In this document: one piece after another, positions 1 to 9,547 of the stretch
How positions within the stretch are numbered: position 1 is the first letter of the stretch
Layout: each line of letters begins with the position of its first letter
NCBI RefSeq assembly: GCF_010509575.1
Contig: NZ_CP048437.1
Span: 496,001 to 560,000 of the forward strand
Direction of reading: 5' to 3'
DNA length: 64,000 nucleotides
Source of the DNA: Faecalibacterium duncaniae
GTDB taxonomy: Bacteria > Bacillota > Clostridia > Oscillospirales > Ruminococcaceae
Translations under genes and position numbers: made by a program
The notes under the pieces: generated by a model
Told to the model about the DNA's origin: nothing
Seen by the model: the letters and a program-made list of their open reading frames with translations, nothing else
Database searches by the model: none

Positions 1-19
1 GGTAAGTTGCTCTTTGTGG

Positions 20-241
20 TTACAGCGCGGCAAGTTCGGCTTTCAGGCGTTCCAATTCTTCCCGCTGATCTGCAAGAATGGCGGTGCGGATTCGGGTTTC
101 CTGCTCTGTGCTGGGCTTCCAGTCAAACCCACGCACCTTTACTTCCTCAATGCTGTTCTTCTCGAAGATGGTCAAAAGCTGCTCGATCTTCTGGATTGTG
201 GTGTAAAGGTCAGTTGCGTGTAAAAGTGTTTCTTTTGTCAT
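20..241 (-). CDS. small hypothetical protein, charged helical
   Basis: Encodes 73 residues, rich in Glu, Lys and Leu; the last third (Arg-Glu-Glu-Leu-Glu-Arg-Leu-Lys pattern) looks like a short coiled coil. The ATG at 241 follows an AAAGGAAAG-like ribosome site. It is the first of a run of small minus-strand genes that belong to the integrative element whose integrase lies at 3159-4586. No family recognised and no catalytic motif seen. Confidence 0.55.
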   Translation of the reverse strand: MTKETLLHATDLYTTIQKIEQLLTIFEKNSIEEVKVRGFDWKPSTEQETRIRTAILADQREELERLKAELAAL

Positions 242-341
242 AATGGTTCTTTCCTTTGGTTTTGTTTGTGCATAGACACACAGAATGATATTTTCATCAG
301 GTGATTTATGTGCATCCAGCAGGCCGGGGCAAAATGCACTT

Positions 342-548
342 TTATGCGGCCTGCCAGAGTTTGACCATGCTGCCGTCTGCGTTCAGCAACACCCGGCGGG
401 CTTCATCGGTATCAAGGCGGCGGCACTCTACCACACAGGACACCCGGCGGACAGCGGCATAGGCTCGGGCGGTGCGCATGGCCTGCTCAAGCAAGGGCGT
501 TTGGCCTAAAGTCTCGCCGGTGAGTGTATAGAGGGTGTAAATAAACAT
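342..548 (-). CDS. small hypothetical protein of the integrative element
   Basis: Encodes 68 residues starting at an ATG (548) preceded by AAAGGAG on the minus strand. It opens with a hydrophobic stretch rich in Tyr, Ile and Leu and continues as a basic, Arg-rich domain. Position and orientation suggest an accessory gene of the same integrative element. No family recognised; the ORF could be extended upstream but the ribosome site supports this start. Confidence 0.5.
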   Translation of the reverse strand: MFIYTLYTLTGETLGQTPLLEQAMRTARAYAAVRRVSCVVECRRLDTDEARRVLLNADGSMVKLWQAA

Positions 549-606
549 GGGGCATACTCCTTTCTTTTGGCTGTGAGGTCTGGCCGCTTGCTCTATCGGC
601 GGAGAA

Positions 607-1215
607 TCAGCCCGGCGGGGGCTGGGCATATTCCGCCGGGGTGGGCTGTTCTTCCGTTGCTCTGTCCTGTCGAAACGCCTTTTTCAATTCGGCGGTCTCT
701 GTGTCCTCTTGTTGTGTCTGCGGCTGGGCGGCTATTTGCTCTGCTGCCTTTTCAATCTTTGGTATCTGCCGCTTTTTCAACTCTTCCGTTCCAGCGTAGC
801 CGATTCTATTTGTGCCGCTAGGCAGGCTTGAAAAGACTGCCGTTTGCGGCTTTTTCTCATTCCGCGCTTGGCGCGTTCTCCTTTCTCCTTTACCTTCTCT
901 TTTATCTTTCTCCTTTTCTTTATCCTCAGATATATTCTTGAGGGAATCGGAACCAGTGGTTATATCATCATCAAAACCAGTGGTTTTTTGTGGTCTGCCG
1001 CCTTTTGACCCATCTGCGTACTTTTTGTTATTGGAATCAATCAAAGGCTTTGCAAACTCCCAACATATTGCGGCATTATGGGGCAAGGAAGTTTCTTGAC
1101 CGGTGAACGCATACTGCGCAAGTGCGTCATAAAATGCAAGCCTTTCACGAGGTTTTAGCTTACTTCCTCCACTCCAAAACGACCGATAGAACAAAAAACT
1201 TTTACGTTCTTCCAT
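607..1215 (-). CDS. DUF6291-like replication-associated protein
   Basis: Encodes 202 residues. The N-terminus (Met-Glu-Glu-Arg-Lys-Ser-Phe, then Phe-Tyr-Arg-Ser-Phe and an Arg-Leu-Ala-Phe-Tyr-Asp-Ala motif) resembles the DUF6291 domain found in phage and ICE replication modules. Residues 70 onward hold a Gly-Gly-Arg-Pro motif and a long charged, low-complexity tail rich in Lys, Glu and Gln, likely disordered. Such proteins often sit beside replication initiators or helicase loaders; that role is inferred from family and context only. It lies between small element genes and the excisionase-like gene. Confidence 0.6.
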   Translation of the reverse strand: MEERKSFLFYRSFWSGGSKLKPRERLAFYDALAQYAFTGQETSLPHNAAICWEFAKPLIDSNNKKYADGSKGGRPQKTTGFDDDITTGSDSLKNISEDKEKEKDKREGKGERRTRQARNEKKPQTAVFSSLPSGTNRIGYAGTEELKKRQIPKIEKAAEQIAAQPQTQQEDTETAELKKAFRQDRATEEQPTPAEYAQPPPG

Positions 1216-1233
1216 GTGTTCCCCCTCAATTCA

Positions 1234-1479
1234 TCAGGGGCACACCCGGCGGACGCTGGGAGCTGCGGGGGTCAGCTCCACCGGGGCAGGGTCGCCCTGC
1301 TCGAAGTACCGGGCAAGGCTGTCCAGATTTACAAGCCAGCCGCGCCCGGCATTTACGAACCGAATCTTACCGGCTTTGCACAGGCGGCGGATGTAATAGG
1401 GCGATAGGCCGTAAAGCTGGGCGGCTTGTTTGACCGGGGCCATGTTGGGCAAACGGGGATAGCTAATGCACTCGCCCAT
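1234..1479 (-). CDS. excisionase-like helix-turn-helix protein
   Basis: Encodes 81 residues. The central part (Pro-Val-Lys-Gln-Ala-Ala-Gln-Leu-Tyr-Gly-Leu, then Ile-Arg-Arg-Leu-Cys-Lys-Ala-Gly-Lys-Ile) matches the winged-helix/MerR-like fold of excisionases and DNA-binding helper proteins, ending in the usual Gly-Arg-Gly-Trp-Leu-Val-Asn wing. The ATG at 1479 has GGAG eight bases upstream and directly follows the stop of the neighbouring small XRE gene, so the two are probably one operon. A role in excision of the element is plausible because the integrase lies 1.7 kb away. Confidence 0.7.
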   Translation of the reverse strand: MGECISYPRLPNMAPVKQAAQLYGLSPYYIRRLCKAGKIRFVNAGRGWLVNLDSLARYFEQGDPAPVELTPAAPSVRRVCP

Positions 1480-1481
1480 GG

Positions 1482-1688
1482 TCAATGCTCCTTTCCATCT
1501 TCCAACAGGCTTTCCACAGTCACGCCCAAAGCGGAAGCAACACGGCGAACGGAGTTTGCGTTACAACTTTTTCCGCCACGCAATGCCGTTATAGTGGCGC
1601 GGGAAACAGTGGCCCTTTGGGACAGGTCTGCAACGCCCACATCCTGCCGGGCCATTTCAGCGATCAGTTTTACACGGTCGATTCTCAT
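1482..1688 (-). CDS. small XRE-family regulator (Cro-like)
   Basis: Encodes 68 residues, almost entirely one Cro/CI helix-turn-helix domain (Val-Ala-Asp-Leu-Ser-Gln-Arg-Ala then Val-Ser-Arg-Ala-Thr-Ile-Thr-Ala-Leu), closing with Ala-Leu-Gly-Val-Thr-Val-Glu-Ser-Leu. It is divergent from the longer XRE gene at 1821-2381 across a 132-bp AT-rich gap, the classic arrangement of a lysogeny-type switch. It probably controls the early minus-strand genes. Confidence 0.75.
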   Translation of the reverse strand: MRIDRVKLIAEMARQDVGVADLSQRATVSRATITALRGGKSCNANSVRRVASALGVTVESLLEDGKEH

Positions 1689-1820
1689 ACAATCAAGCTT
1701 CCTTTCATATTCATTTGCTTCATTTTAACATAAGCGTTTGAATAAATCAAGCCGAAAGATTATTCTTTTGCTTTTTTTCTTGTGAGAACTGTGTTATACT
1801 AAAAAAGAAAGGTGGTGCGG

Positions 1821-2381
1821 CTGGTGTCAATAGGCGATAACATCCGGACTGTGAGAAAACTTCAAGGGCTGACACAAAAAGAACTTGCAAGGCGATTAGG
1901 AATTTCCCCGGTTGGTGTTGCACAATGGGAAAACGGCTTAAGAAACCCAAAACACGAAACCATAAAGCGAATTGCAAGTGCTCTAGGGGTAAGTGTGACA
2001 GTATTATACGGACTTCCTGCAAAGGAAACAGCAGATCAACAAGAAGCATTGGAAAAGTTTTTGGATGAATCTGTTGATAATCAAGGTAATATCGACCCGA
2101 ATAGATTTGCAGATGCAAAATACGGTGATCTCGGAAAGCTGGCGAATATGACAGATGAATTATATCTTAGTAGTCTAAAAGGCTGGACGGATTTTGATTT
2201 GCTGAATGTAATAGCCGGGAGCTTTAATGCACTAAATCGGGTTGGAAAAATTGAAGCAGTAAAACGCATTGCAGATTTAGAAACCAATCCACGATACTAT
2301 AAAATACCGCCATATGATTCGGAAAACTCGCAGGATGCCGCCGGGGACACTCCCAAAGATACACCTCCCAAGAACGACTAA
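1821..2381 (+). CDS. XRE-family transcriptional regulator (CI-like)
   Basis: Encodes 186 residues from GTG 1821, placed behind an AAGAAAGGTGG ribosome site. Residues 1-65 form a standard helix-turn-helix (Leu-Thr-Gln-Lys-Glu-Leu-Ala, Val-Ala-Gln-Trp-Glu-Asn-Gly). The C-terminal 120 residues have no Ser/Lys peptidase motif, so it is not an obvious LexA-type self-cleaving repressor. A TATACT -10 box lies at 1795-1800. It is divergent from the Cro-like gene and probably the master repressor of the element. Confidence 0.75.
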   Translation: MVSIGDNIRTVRKLQGLTQKELARRLGISPVGVAQWENGLRNPKHETIKRIASALGVSVTVLYGLPAKETADQQEALEKFLDESVDNQGNIDPNRFADAKYGDLGKLANMTDELYLSSLKGWTDFDLLNVIAGSFNALNRVGKIEAVKRIADLETNPRYYKIPPYDSENSQDAAGDTPKDTPPKND

Positions 2382-2464
2382 AGCCGTCCATCGGGGCTTA
2401 TGTGCCGCTGTGAGTGCGGATATAGCCCCATAGAGCGCACACAACGATTGTGACAGGTGAGAAC

Positions 2465-3124
2465 ATGGAAGAACTTTATAATCAGCTTGCGACACTGGCC
2501 CGGCGGTATGGCGCAAAGCGGCTTGTGCTGTTTGGCTCCCGTGCCCGGGGCGACAACCGGCCCAACAGTGACATTGATTTGGCTGTGTACGGGATGCCAG
2601 AGGATAACCGGGCGGAGTTCTGGATGCACTGCGAGGAACTGCCCACGCTGCTGAAATTTGATATTGTGCACATTCAGGACGGCATGGAGCCGGTATTTCT
2701 TGCGAACATCGAAAGGGATGGTGTTGAACTGATGGACAAGCTGCATGAAAAATACGACCGCTTTACCGCTGCGGTGGCCCGGCTGCGGGAAGCGCTGGAC
2801 GATTACAAGAAGTTCCCATTGGATTCTGTACGGGATGGAACCATTCAGCGGTTTGAGTTCTGCACGGAACTGGCATGGAAAACCATGCGGGAATACCTGC
2901 TTGACCAAGGCTATACCAACATCAACAGCCCGAAAGAGGTTATCAAACAGGCGTTTGCCTTTGGCATGATAGACGATCAAAAGGCATGGGTGGAGCTGCT
3001 GAACGACCGCAATTTGACTTCCCACGTTTACGATGAAGCCACAGCGGCGGCTATCTTTGCACGGATAGAGGGCCAGTATCTGCCCCTGTTCGACAGCGTG
3101 ACCGCCTACATGAAGGACGAATGA
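2465..3124 (+). CDS. fused nucleotidyltransferase-HEPN protein
   Basis: Encodes 219 residues from ATG 2465. Residues 20-40 carry the minimal nucleotidyltransferase signature Gly-Ser-Arg-Ala-Arg-Gly...Ser-Asp-Ile-Asp (GSRARG 24-29, SDID 35-38) with a third acidic residue in Phe-Asp-Ile-Val (Asp66). The C-terminal half resembles the HI0074-type substrate-binding/HEPN helical bundle and contains Arg182-x4-His187, the R-x4-H pattern of HEPN RNases. In most genomes MNT and HEPN are separate toxin-antitoxin genes; here they are one chain. It sits 34 bp upstream of the integrase, so it may stabilise the element or act in defence. Function is inferred. Confidence 0.75.
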   Translation: MEELYNQLATLARRYGAKRLVLFGSRARGDNRPNSDIDLAVYGMPEDNRAEFWMHCEELPTLLKFDIVHIQDGMEPVFLANIERDGVELMDKLHEKYDRFTAAVARLREALDDYKKFPLDSVRDGTIQRFEFCTELAWKTMREYLLDQGYTNINSPKEVIKQAFAFGMIDDQKAWVELLNDRNLTSHVYDEATAAAIFARIEGQYLPLFDSVTAYMKDE

Positions 3125-3158
3125 AGCCCGGCGGGATAGCAGAAAGCGGGGTGGACGG

Positions 3159-4586
3159 ATGGCAAAGATAACAAAGCGGATGAAGAAAGACGGCACTTGC
3201 TCCTACTGCATCCGGGTCTCCAATGGCTACGACCGGCGGGGCCGTCAAGTGATGGTGAACCGGACGTTTACCCCGCCGCCGGGCATGACCGGGAAGAAGC
3301 TGGAAAAGGAATTGCAGCGGCAGGCGGATGCCTTTGAACAGGAAGTGCATGCCGGTGTGCTGCTGGATGCGTCCATGAAGGTGGACGACCTGATAGAACG
3401 ATGGTTCACCGAGTACGCAGAAAAGAAGCTCAAGCCCAAGACGGTTTACAACTACCGGCGTTTGGTGCCGCGTATTTCCGCCGGGCTGGGGCAACTGAAA
3501 GTGTGCCAAGTGAAACCGGCGCACCTGATGGCTTTTTACTCGAACCTAGAGGAACAGGGTGTGCGGGAAGATAGTACCTATACCGCAACGCCTGCCCTGC
3601 TGGAACGTCTGCCCCATGGCAAGCGGGGCCAGATCGCCAAGGCAGCAGGCATTGGGGACGATACCATGCGGAACGTGTATCGGGGCGCAAACGTAAGCCA
3701 GAGCACAGCCGAAAAGGTTGTCCGGGTGGTGGGGCTTCCCCTCTCCAAGGCGTTCACAGAGCACGTCAAGGACGGCGGAAGGCTCAACGGGAATACGGTG
3801 CAGCACTATCACCGGATGCTGTCCAGCGTATTCACAAAGGCTGTGCAGTGGGGTCTTGTACCGGAAAACCCTTGCAAGCGGGCAGAAGCACCCAAGGCCG
3901 AAGAGATAGACGTGCAGGCGCTGGAAGAAAAGGACGTTGCCCGGCTGCTGGAAGCCTTACAGGATGCACCGGCGCAGTTCAGTGTTATCACACAGCTTGC
4001 CTTGTTCACCGGTGCCCGGCGGAGTGAGATTTGCGGGCTGCGCTGGTGTGATGTGGATTTGGACGCGGGTACACTGTCCATTGAGCGGAACGTGCAGTAC
4101 ATCCCGGGCAAGGGCACTGTATTCACCACGCCCAAAACAAAACGCTCCCGGCGGTGCATCAAGATAGGCCCGGAGTGTGTGCAGCTGCTGCGGGAATACC
4201 GCCAGCACCAACGGGCGGAACGGCTCAGGATGGGCACGGCATGGGTTCGGCGTGTGGAGATCGCCGGGAAAATGGTGGAGAATGATTTGCTATTCACCAA
4301 ATGGAACGGTGCACCCATTGACCCCAAGACGGTAACAACGTGGTTCCCGGGCTTCCTCGCTGCCCATGATCTCCCGCCGGTACACTTCCACAGCCTGCGG
4401 CACACCAACGCAAGCTTGCTGATAGCCGCCCATGTTCCTGTTACGGCGGTGTCGGGCCGTCTGGGTCACGCCAAGACCAGCACCACAACAGATATCTATG
4501 CCGGGTTCATCCGGTCGGCGGACGCTGCTGCATCGGATGCCCTGACAGATGTGTTTACCCGGATTCGGGACGAAAACCACGCATAA
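3159..4586 (+). CDS. int: tyrosine recombinase / integrase
   Basis: Encodes 475 residues. It catalyses site-specific integration and excision of the element. The N-terminus is an Arm-type DNA-binding domain (residues ~1-55), followed by a SAM-like core-binding domain and a C-terminal catalytic domain with Arg287, His411-x2-Arg414, His437 and nucleophile Tyr447. Between about residues 143 and 199 the core-binding domain is split by a segment that reads like a helix-turn-helix. The gene ends 236 bp before a tRNA-Lys 3' fragment in the same orientation, the expected position for an attachment site. A terminator follows immediately. Confidence 0.93.
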   Translation: MAKITKRMKKDGTCSYCIRVSNGYDRRGRQVMVNRTFTPPPGMTGKKLEKELQRQADAFEQEVHAGVLLDASMKVDDLIERWFTEYAEKKLKPKTVYNYRRLVPRISAGLGQLKVCQVKPAHLMAFYSNLEEQGVREDSTYTATPALLERLPHGKRGQIAKAAGIGDDTMRNVYRGANVSQSTAEKVVRVVGLPLSKAFTEHVKDGGRLNGNTVQHYHRMLSSVFTKAVQWGLVPENPCKRAEAPKAEEIDVQALEEKDVARLLEALQDAPAQFSVITQLALFTGARRSEICGLRWCDVDLDAGTLSIERNVQYIPGKGTVFTTPKTKRSRRCIKIGPECVQLLREYRQHQRAERLRMGTAWVRRVEIAGKMVENDLLFTKWNGAPIDPKTVTTWFPGFLAAHDLPPVHFHSLRHTNASLLIAAHVPVTAVSGRLGHAKTSTTTDIYAGFIRSADAAASDALTDVFTRIRDENHA

Positions 4587-4592
4587 AAACAG

Positions 4593-4646
4593 AGCAGCCC
4601 ACAGGGGGCGGGGATGATTCCGCCGGGCCTGTGGGCTGCTTTCTCT
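4593..4646 (+). terminator. terminator after integrase
   Basis: Arms AGCAGCCCACAGG and CCTGTGGGCTGCT pair across a GC-rich loop and are followed by TTCTCT. It ends the MNT-HEPN/integrase transcript. Confidence 0.7.
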
Positions 4647-4822
4647 ATGATGGGCTGTGTGTTGTCCTGTTTATCGGATGCAAGGCGCACCGGAATGTGC
4701 CTTATTTGTGCCTTATCTGTCGCAAACAATTGGAAATGAATACGCACGAACGCGAATAAAAATGACGATGATTCTATATAAAACGGAACAAACGCAAACG
4801 GTCGTTTCCCAATTGGCTCATT

Positions 4823-4867
4823 CTTTTAATCAGAGGGCCAGGGATTCGAGTTCCCTCGAGCGCACCA
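4823..4867 (+). repeat. attachment-site fragment of tRNA-Lys (copy 1)
   Basis: These 45 bp are the 3' part of a tRNA-Lys(UUU) gene: anticodon loop CTTTTAA, stem TCAGA, an intact T arm (AGGGA-TTCGAGT-TCCCT), acceptor 3' strand CGAGCGC, A and CCA. The bases upstream cannot form the 5' half, so it is not a functional tRNA. It matches 19896-19940 with one mismatch. The whole tRNA-Lys gene is inferred to lie to the left of the window. Confidence 0.85.
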
Positions 4868-4869
4868 AA

Positions 4870-4911
4870 AGGACGACAAATCGTTGAAAGAAACGGTTTG
4901 TCGTCTTTTTT
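4870..4911 (+). terminator. terminator after tRNA-Lys fragment
   Basis: GACGACAAA...TTTGTCGTC hairpin followed by six T. It sits right behind the tRNA fragment, as a tRNA terminator carried along with the att site would. Confidence 0.8.
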
Positions 4912-4983
4912 GTTTTATGCGGACATTTTGAGCTTGTACCTATGATTTTTTCAAAAATTTTAGAGGTCAGAGGTACAGAAAAA

Positions 4984-5477
4984 ATGAAGAAGATTCAGAA
5001 AAGTGCAGTCCGGTTTGATAATCTAAAACAAGATTTTTTGGATGATAAGAAGTATTCTGGCACGGCAGAAGCCACGTTGAACGGCTATCGGTATGAGATA
5101 TTACACGGTTTTTGAAGTTCCTGTCAGATGAACAGTTAGCCGTGAATGAGGCAGGATTCAAGCGGTATGTTATCCACTTGACGGATAGCGGAATGACCGC
5201 AAACAGCGTCAACCACTATATCCGTTCGGTGAAAGTGTTCCTTTACTGGTGCATGGAGCAGGACGAAATAGCACTGTTCAAAATCAAGATGGTAAAGGCA
5301 AAAGAAAACATCAAGGACGTTTACATGCAGGAAGAATTTTGTGCACTGATTCAGCCGCCGAAACGTGAGGACAGCTTTGTTGTCTGGCGCAGTTGGGCTA
5401 TCATCAACTTTATTTTGGGAACAGCAGCACGAGAAGCAACAGTCTGTGAAATGCAGATCCACTTTACCGTTTTATAG
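4984..5477 (+). pseudogene. decayed tyrosine integrase
   Basis: ATG 4984 starts a frame reading Met-Lys-Lys-Ile-Gln-Lys-Ser-Ala that stops at 5113-5115; the homologous protein then continues in another frame from about 5112. Together they give the N-terminal SAM-like core-binding domain (tetrahelical bundle with Ser-Val-Asn-His-Tyr-Ile-Arg) and the start of the catalytic domain (Gly-Thr-Ala-Ala-Arg). The catalytic Arg region is cut short and His-x-x-Arg and Tyr are missing. This is presumably the original integrase of the 4868-19940 island, inactivated by a frameshift and a 3' deletion. Confidence 0.8.
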
Positions 5478-5597
5478 CAATTCAACATCTTCATGTAACA
5501 GCAACAGCGTTGAAGTGCATATCGCAAATTGCTGTTTTAACGTTCCACTGATTTCTTGCCTTGCGATCAAGAAAGCACTTCTGCTAAACACTCTACA

Positions 5598-5626
5598 TTG
5601 AAAATGCAATCGTACACTGCTATAAT
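5598..5626 (+). promoter_or_regulatory. promoter of hsdM operon
   Basis: TTGAAA (5598-5603) and TATAAT (5621-5626) are separated by 17 bp, 72 bp upstream of the hsdM ATG. The region 5478-5697 otherwise holds no gene. Confidence 0.75.
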
Positions 5627-5698
5627 AAAATTGTGATATTATCACCAAAAATCCAAGATACAAAGCGTTTGCGATTGGCAAACATTCAGGAGGAACGC

Positions 5699-7230
<1,532 letters not shown>

Positions 7231-7231
<1 letters not shown>

Positions 7232-8376
7232 TGGCGAAGTTGGGAGAGGTTTGCTTAATTAACCCCAAGAGTTGCACATTAAGAGATGACACTGAAGTTT
7301 CCTTTATTCCAATGACAAAAGTTGGTGAGCACGGGGAGTTCGATGCATCTGAAATTAAAAATTATTCAGAAGTAAAGAAAGGCTTCACAAATTTTCAAAA
7401 TGGCGATATTTTATTTGCGAAAATTACACCTTGTATGGAAAATGGAAAAGGTGCAATCGCCCATAATATGAAAAACGGAATTGGCTTTGGAAGCACTGAA
7501 TTTCATGTTTTGCGTCCTGATACAGACAAAATAACGAGCGAATGGCTGTATTATTTGACCACATGGAAGGCTTTTCGCAAAGAGGCTGAGAGAAACATGA
7601 CTGGAAGCGCAGGTCAAAAACGTGTGCCAAAAACTTTCTTGGAAAATTATGTCGTGAACTTGCCAGATATTGATACCCAAAAAAGCGAAAACAAAATTTT
7701 GAGAAAAGTGGACGATTTGATTTTTCTTCGCAAACAACAGCTTGCCAAACTGGACGAGCTGGTAAAGGCGCGGTTTGTGGAGATGTTTGGAGATATAAAT
7801 GTTAACAATAAGAAATGGATGACTTATCCTCTTGGAGAATTGTGTACGATTGTTAGAGGCGGTTCACCACGTCCAATTGAAAGGTATCTGGGAGGAACTA
7901 TTCCTTGGATTAAAATCGGTGATGCGACAACTGGAGAAAACATTTACTTGAATTCTACGAAGGAATATATTATTCAAGAGGGCGTAAAAAAAAGCCGTAT
8001 GATAAAAGCGGGAAGCTTGATTTTTGCAAATTGTGGGGTTTCGCTAGGATTTGCAAGAATTATTACATTTGATGGCTGTATTCACGATGGATGGCTTGCG
8101 ATGGAAGATATTGACGAAAAGCTCGATAAAATATTCTTGTTATATTCTTTGAATCAAATGACTGAATATTTTAGGAAAACGGCGCCGGCAGGAACGCAAC
8201 CAAACTTAAATACAAATATTATGAAGATGCATCGTCAAATTGTTCCACCCATGGAAATGCAAAAAGCTTTTATATCATTTGTGAAATGTGCAGATAGGCA
8301 AAAGCAAATCGTACAGCAGAGCCTTGAAAAGTTGGAACTGATGAAAAAGGCGCTGATGCAGGAATATTTTGGGTGA
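7231..8376 (+). CDS. hsdS: type I restriction-modification specificity subunit HsdS
   Basis: Encodes 381 residues from ATG 7231 (a GTG at 7228 is the alternative). Two target-recognition domains (about 1-155 and 185-350) are each followed by a helical spacer: the first ends Leu-Val-Lys-Ala-Arg-Phe-Val-Glu-Met-Phe-Gly, the second Leu-Glu-Leu-Met-Lys-Lys-Ala-Leu-Met-Gln-Glu-Tyr-Phe-Gly. It dictates the DNA sequence methylated and cut. Base composition of the recognition domains is visibly more AT-rich than hsdM, usual for exchanged specificity domains. Its 3' end is duplicated twice downstream (see 8311-8888). Confidence 0.93.
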
Positions 8377-8888
8377 CTCCCTCAGTCACCTTCGGTGACA
8401 GCTCCCTCTGGGAGGGAGCCTTTTGACAAAGAGGGAAAGTTTCCGGCCCGAGAAAAAGCCTCCCTCCTTGAGGGAGGTGGCGCGGCGTTAGCCGTGACGG
8501 AGGGAGTTGTACAGCAGAGCCTTGAAAAGCTGGAATTGATGAAAAAGGCACTGATGCAGGAATATTTTGGGTAACTCCCTCAGTCACCTTCGGTGACAGC
8601 TCCCTCTGGGAGGGAGCCTTTTGACAAAGAGGGAAAGTTTCCGGCCCGAGGAAAAGCCTCCCTCCTTGAGGGAGGTGGCGCGGCGTTAGCCGTGACGGAG
8701 GGAGTGAGCCGCAGAGCCTTGAAAAGCTGGAATTGATGAAAAAGCGCTGATGCAGGAATATTTTGGGTAACTCCCTCAGTCACCTTCGGTGACAGCTCCC
8801 TCTGAGAGGGAGCCTTTATGTGGTGGTAAGGCAAAAGCCTCCCTCCTAGAGGGAGGTGGCGCGGCGTTAGCCGTGACGGAGGGAGTTC
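8311..8888 (+). repeat. tandem triplication of hsdS tail plus palindromic repeat
   Basis: Three head-to-tail units start at 8311, 8509 and 8706 (period 197-198 bp). Each holds the last ~21 codons of hsdS with stop, then a ~130-bp palindromic repeat (ACTCCCTCAGTCACC ... GTGACGGAGGGAGT; copies 8376-8507, 8574-8705, 8770-8887). Unit 1 is the true gene end; unit 2 keeps the tail frame with TAA; unit 3 has a one-base deletion. No other gene is seen here. Confidence 0.9.
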
Positions 8889-8907
8889 CAGAAAGGAGCG
8901 CGTCCAG

Positions 8908-9297
8908 ATGTCATTGCCATATCAAGGAAAATTGATCCCTCGTGCAAAAGAATTGCGCAAGGACGCAACCAAACAGGAAAATCATCTCTGGTATGATTTT
9001 CTGCGTGGCTATCCCGTGCGGTTTCAGCGTCAGAAAACGATTGATGGCTTTATTGCGGATTTCTATTGTCACGTTGCAAGGCTGGTCGTGGAAGTGGACG
9101 GTTCACAGCATTATGATGAGCAGGGACTGGCATACGACAAAGAACGCTCCGCCATTTTTGCCGAATATGGTGTGAAGGTGATTCGGTTTTCTAATCTGGA
9201 AATAGAGCAGAGCTTTCAAGAAGTTTGCAGTGCAATTGCTTTGGAAGTCAGAAAGCGGGTTCAGGAACTGGAAGATACTCCCTCAGTCAAAGCCTAG
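8908..9297 (+). CDS. DUF559-type endonuclease-domain protein
   Basis: Encodes 129 residues, ATG behind AAAGGAG. It matches the DUF559 / very-short-patch-repair-like fold: Ala-Lys-Glu-Leu-Arg-Lys-Asp-Ala-Thr, Asp-Gly-Phe-Ile-Ala-Asp-Phe-Tyr, Glu-Val-Asp-Gly-Ser-Gln-His, then Val-Lys-Val-Ile-Arg-Phe. The acidic residues in Ala-Asp-Phe and Glu-Val-Asp fit a PD-(D/E)xK active site. The last seven residues and the stop are encoded by the adjacent palindromic repeat. It lies inside the restriction-modification operon; role there unknown. Confidence 0.8.
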   Translation: MSLPYQGKLIPRAKELRKDATKQENHLWYDFLRGYPVRFQRQKTIDGFIADFYCHVARLVVEVDGSQHYDEQGLAYDKERSAIFAEYGVKVIRFSNLEIEQSFQEVCSAIALEVRKRVQELEDTPSVKA

Positions 9298-9402
9298 CGG
9301 CTTTGCCAGCTCCCTCTGGGAGGGAGCCTTTGGCGTAGCGGTGGGGCAAAAGCCTCCCTCCTAGAGGGAGGTGGCACGGCGAAGCCGTGACGGCGGGAGT
9401 TT
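9277..9402 (+). repeat. palindromic intergenic repeat, fourth copy
   Basis: Starts ACTCCCTCAGTCAAAGCC and ends GTGACGGCGGGAGT, with internal CTCCCTCTGGGAGGGAG and CCTCCCTCCTAGAGGGAGG palindromes. It is the same family as the three copies behind hsdS but diverged in the outer stem. It overlaps the 3' end of the DUF559 gene. Confidence 0.85.
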
Positions 9403-9474
9403 CCCTGTGAGCACCATGATTCTGGTGAAAATTCTGAAATACATGTCGAAATTTGCATCCTTTTGTATAAAACA

Positions 9475-9503
9475 TTGAAATACCATAAGGTGTATGCTAC
9501 AAT
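9475..9503 (+). promoter_or_regulatory. promoter upstream of small gene and DUF4062 gene
   Basis: TTGAAA (9475-9480) and TACAAT (9498-9503), spacer 17 bp, 44 bp before the ATG at 9548. It suggests the 9548-14229 genes can be expressed independently of hsdM/hsdS. Confidence 0.65.
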
Positions 9504-9547
9504 GAGGAAAAATATGGTATTTCGACGATGCGAAAGGAGCACATACG

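Noticed and set aside
4823..4867. Functional tRNA-Lys gene
   Set aside because: Only the 3' half is present; upstream bases cannot form D arm, acceptor or the 5' anticodon stem. Same for 19896-19940.
8376..9402. CRISPR array
   Set aside because: Repeats are ~130-bp palindromes with hsdS tail between them, not short repeats with unique spacers; no cas genes nearby.
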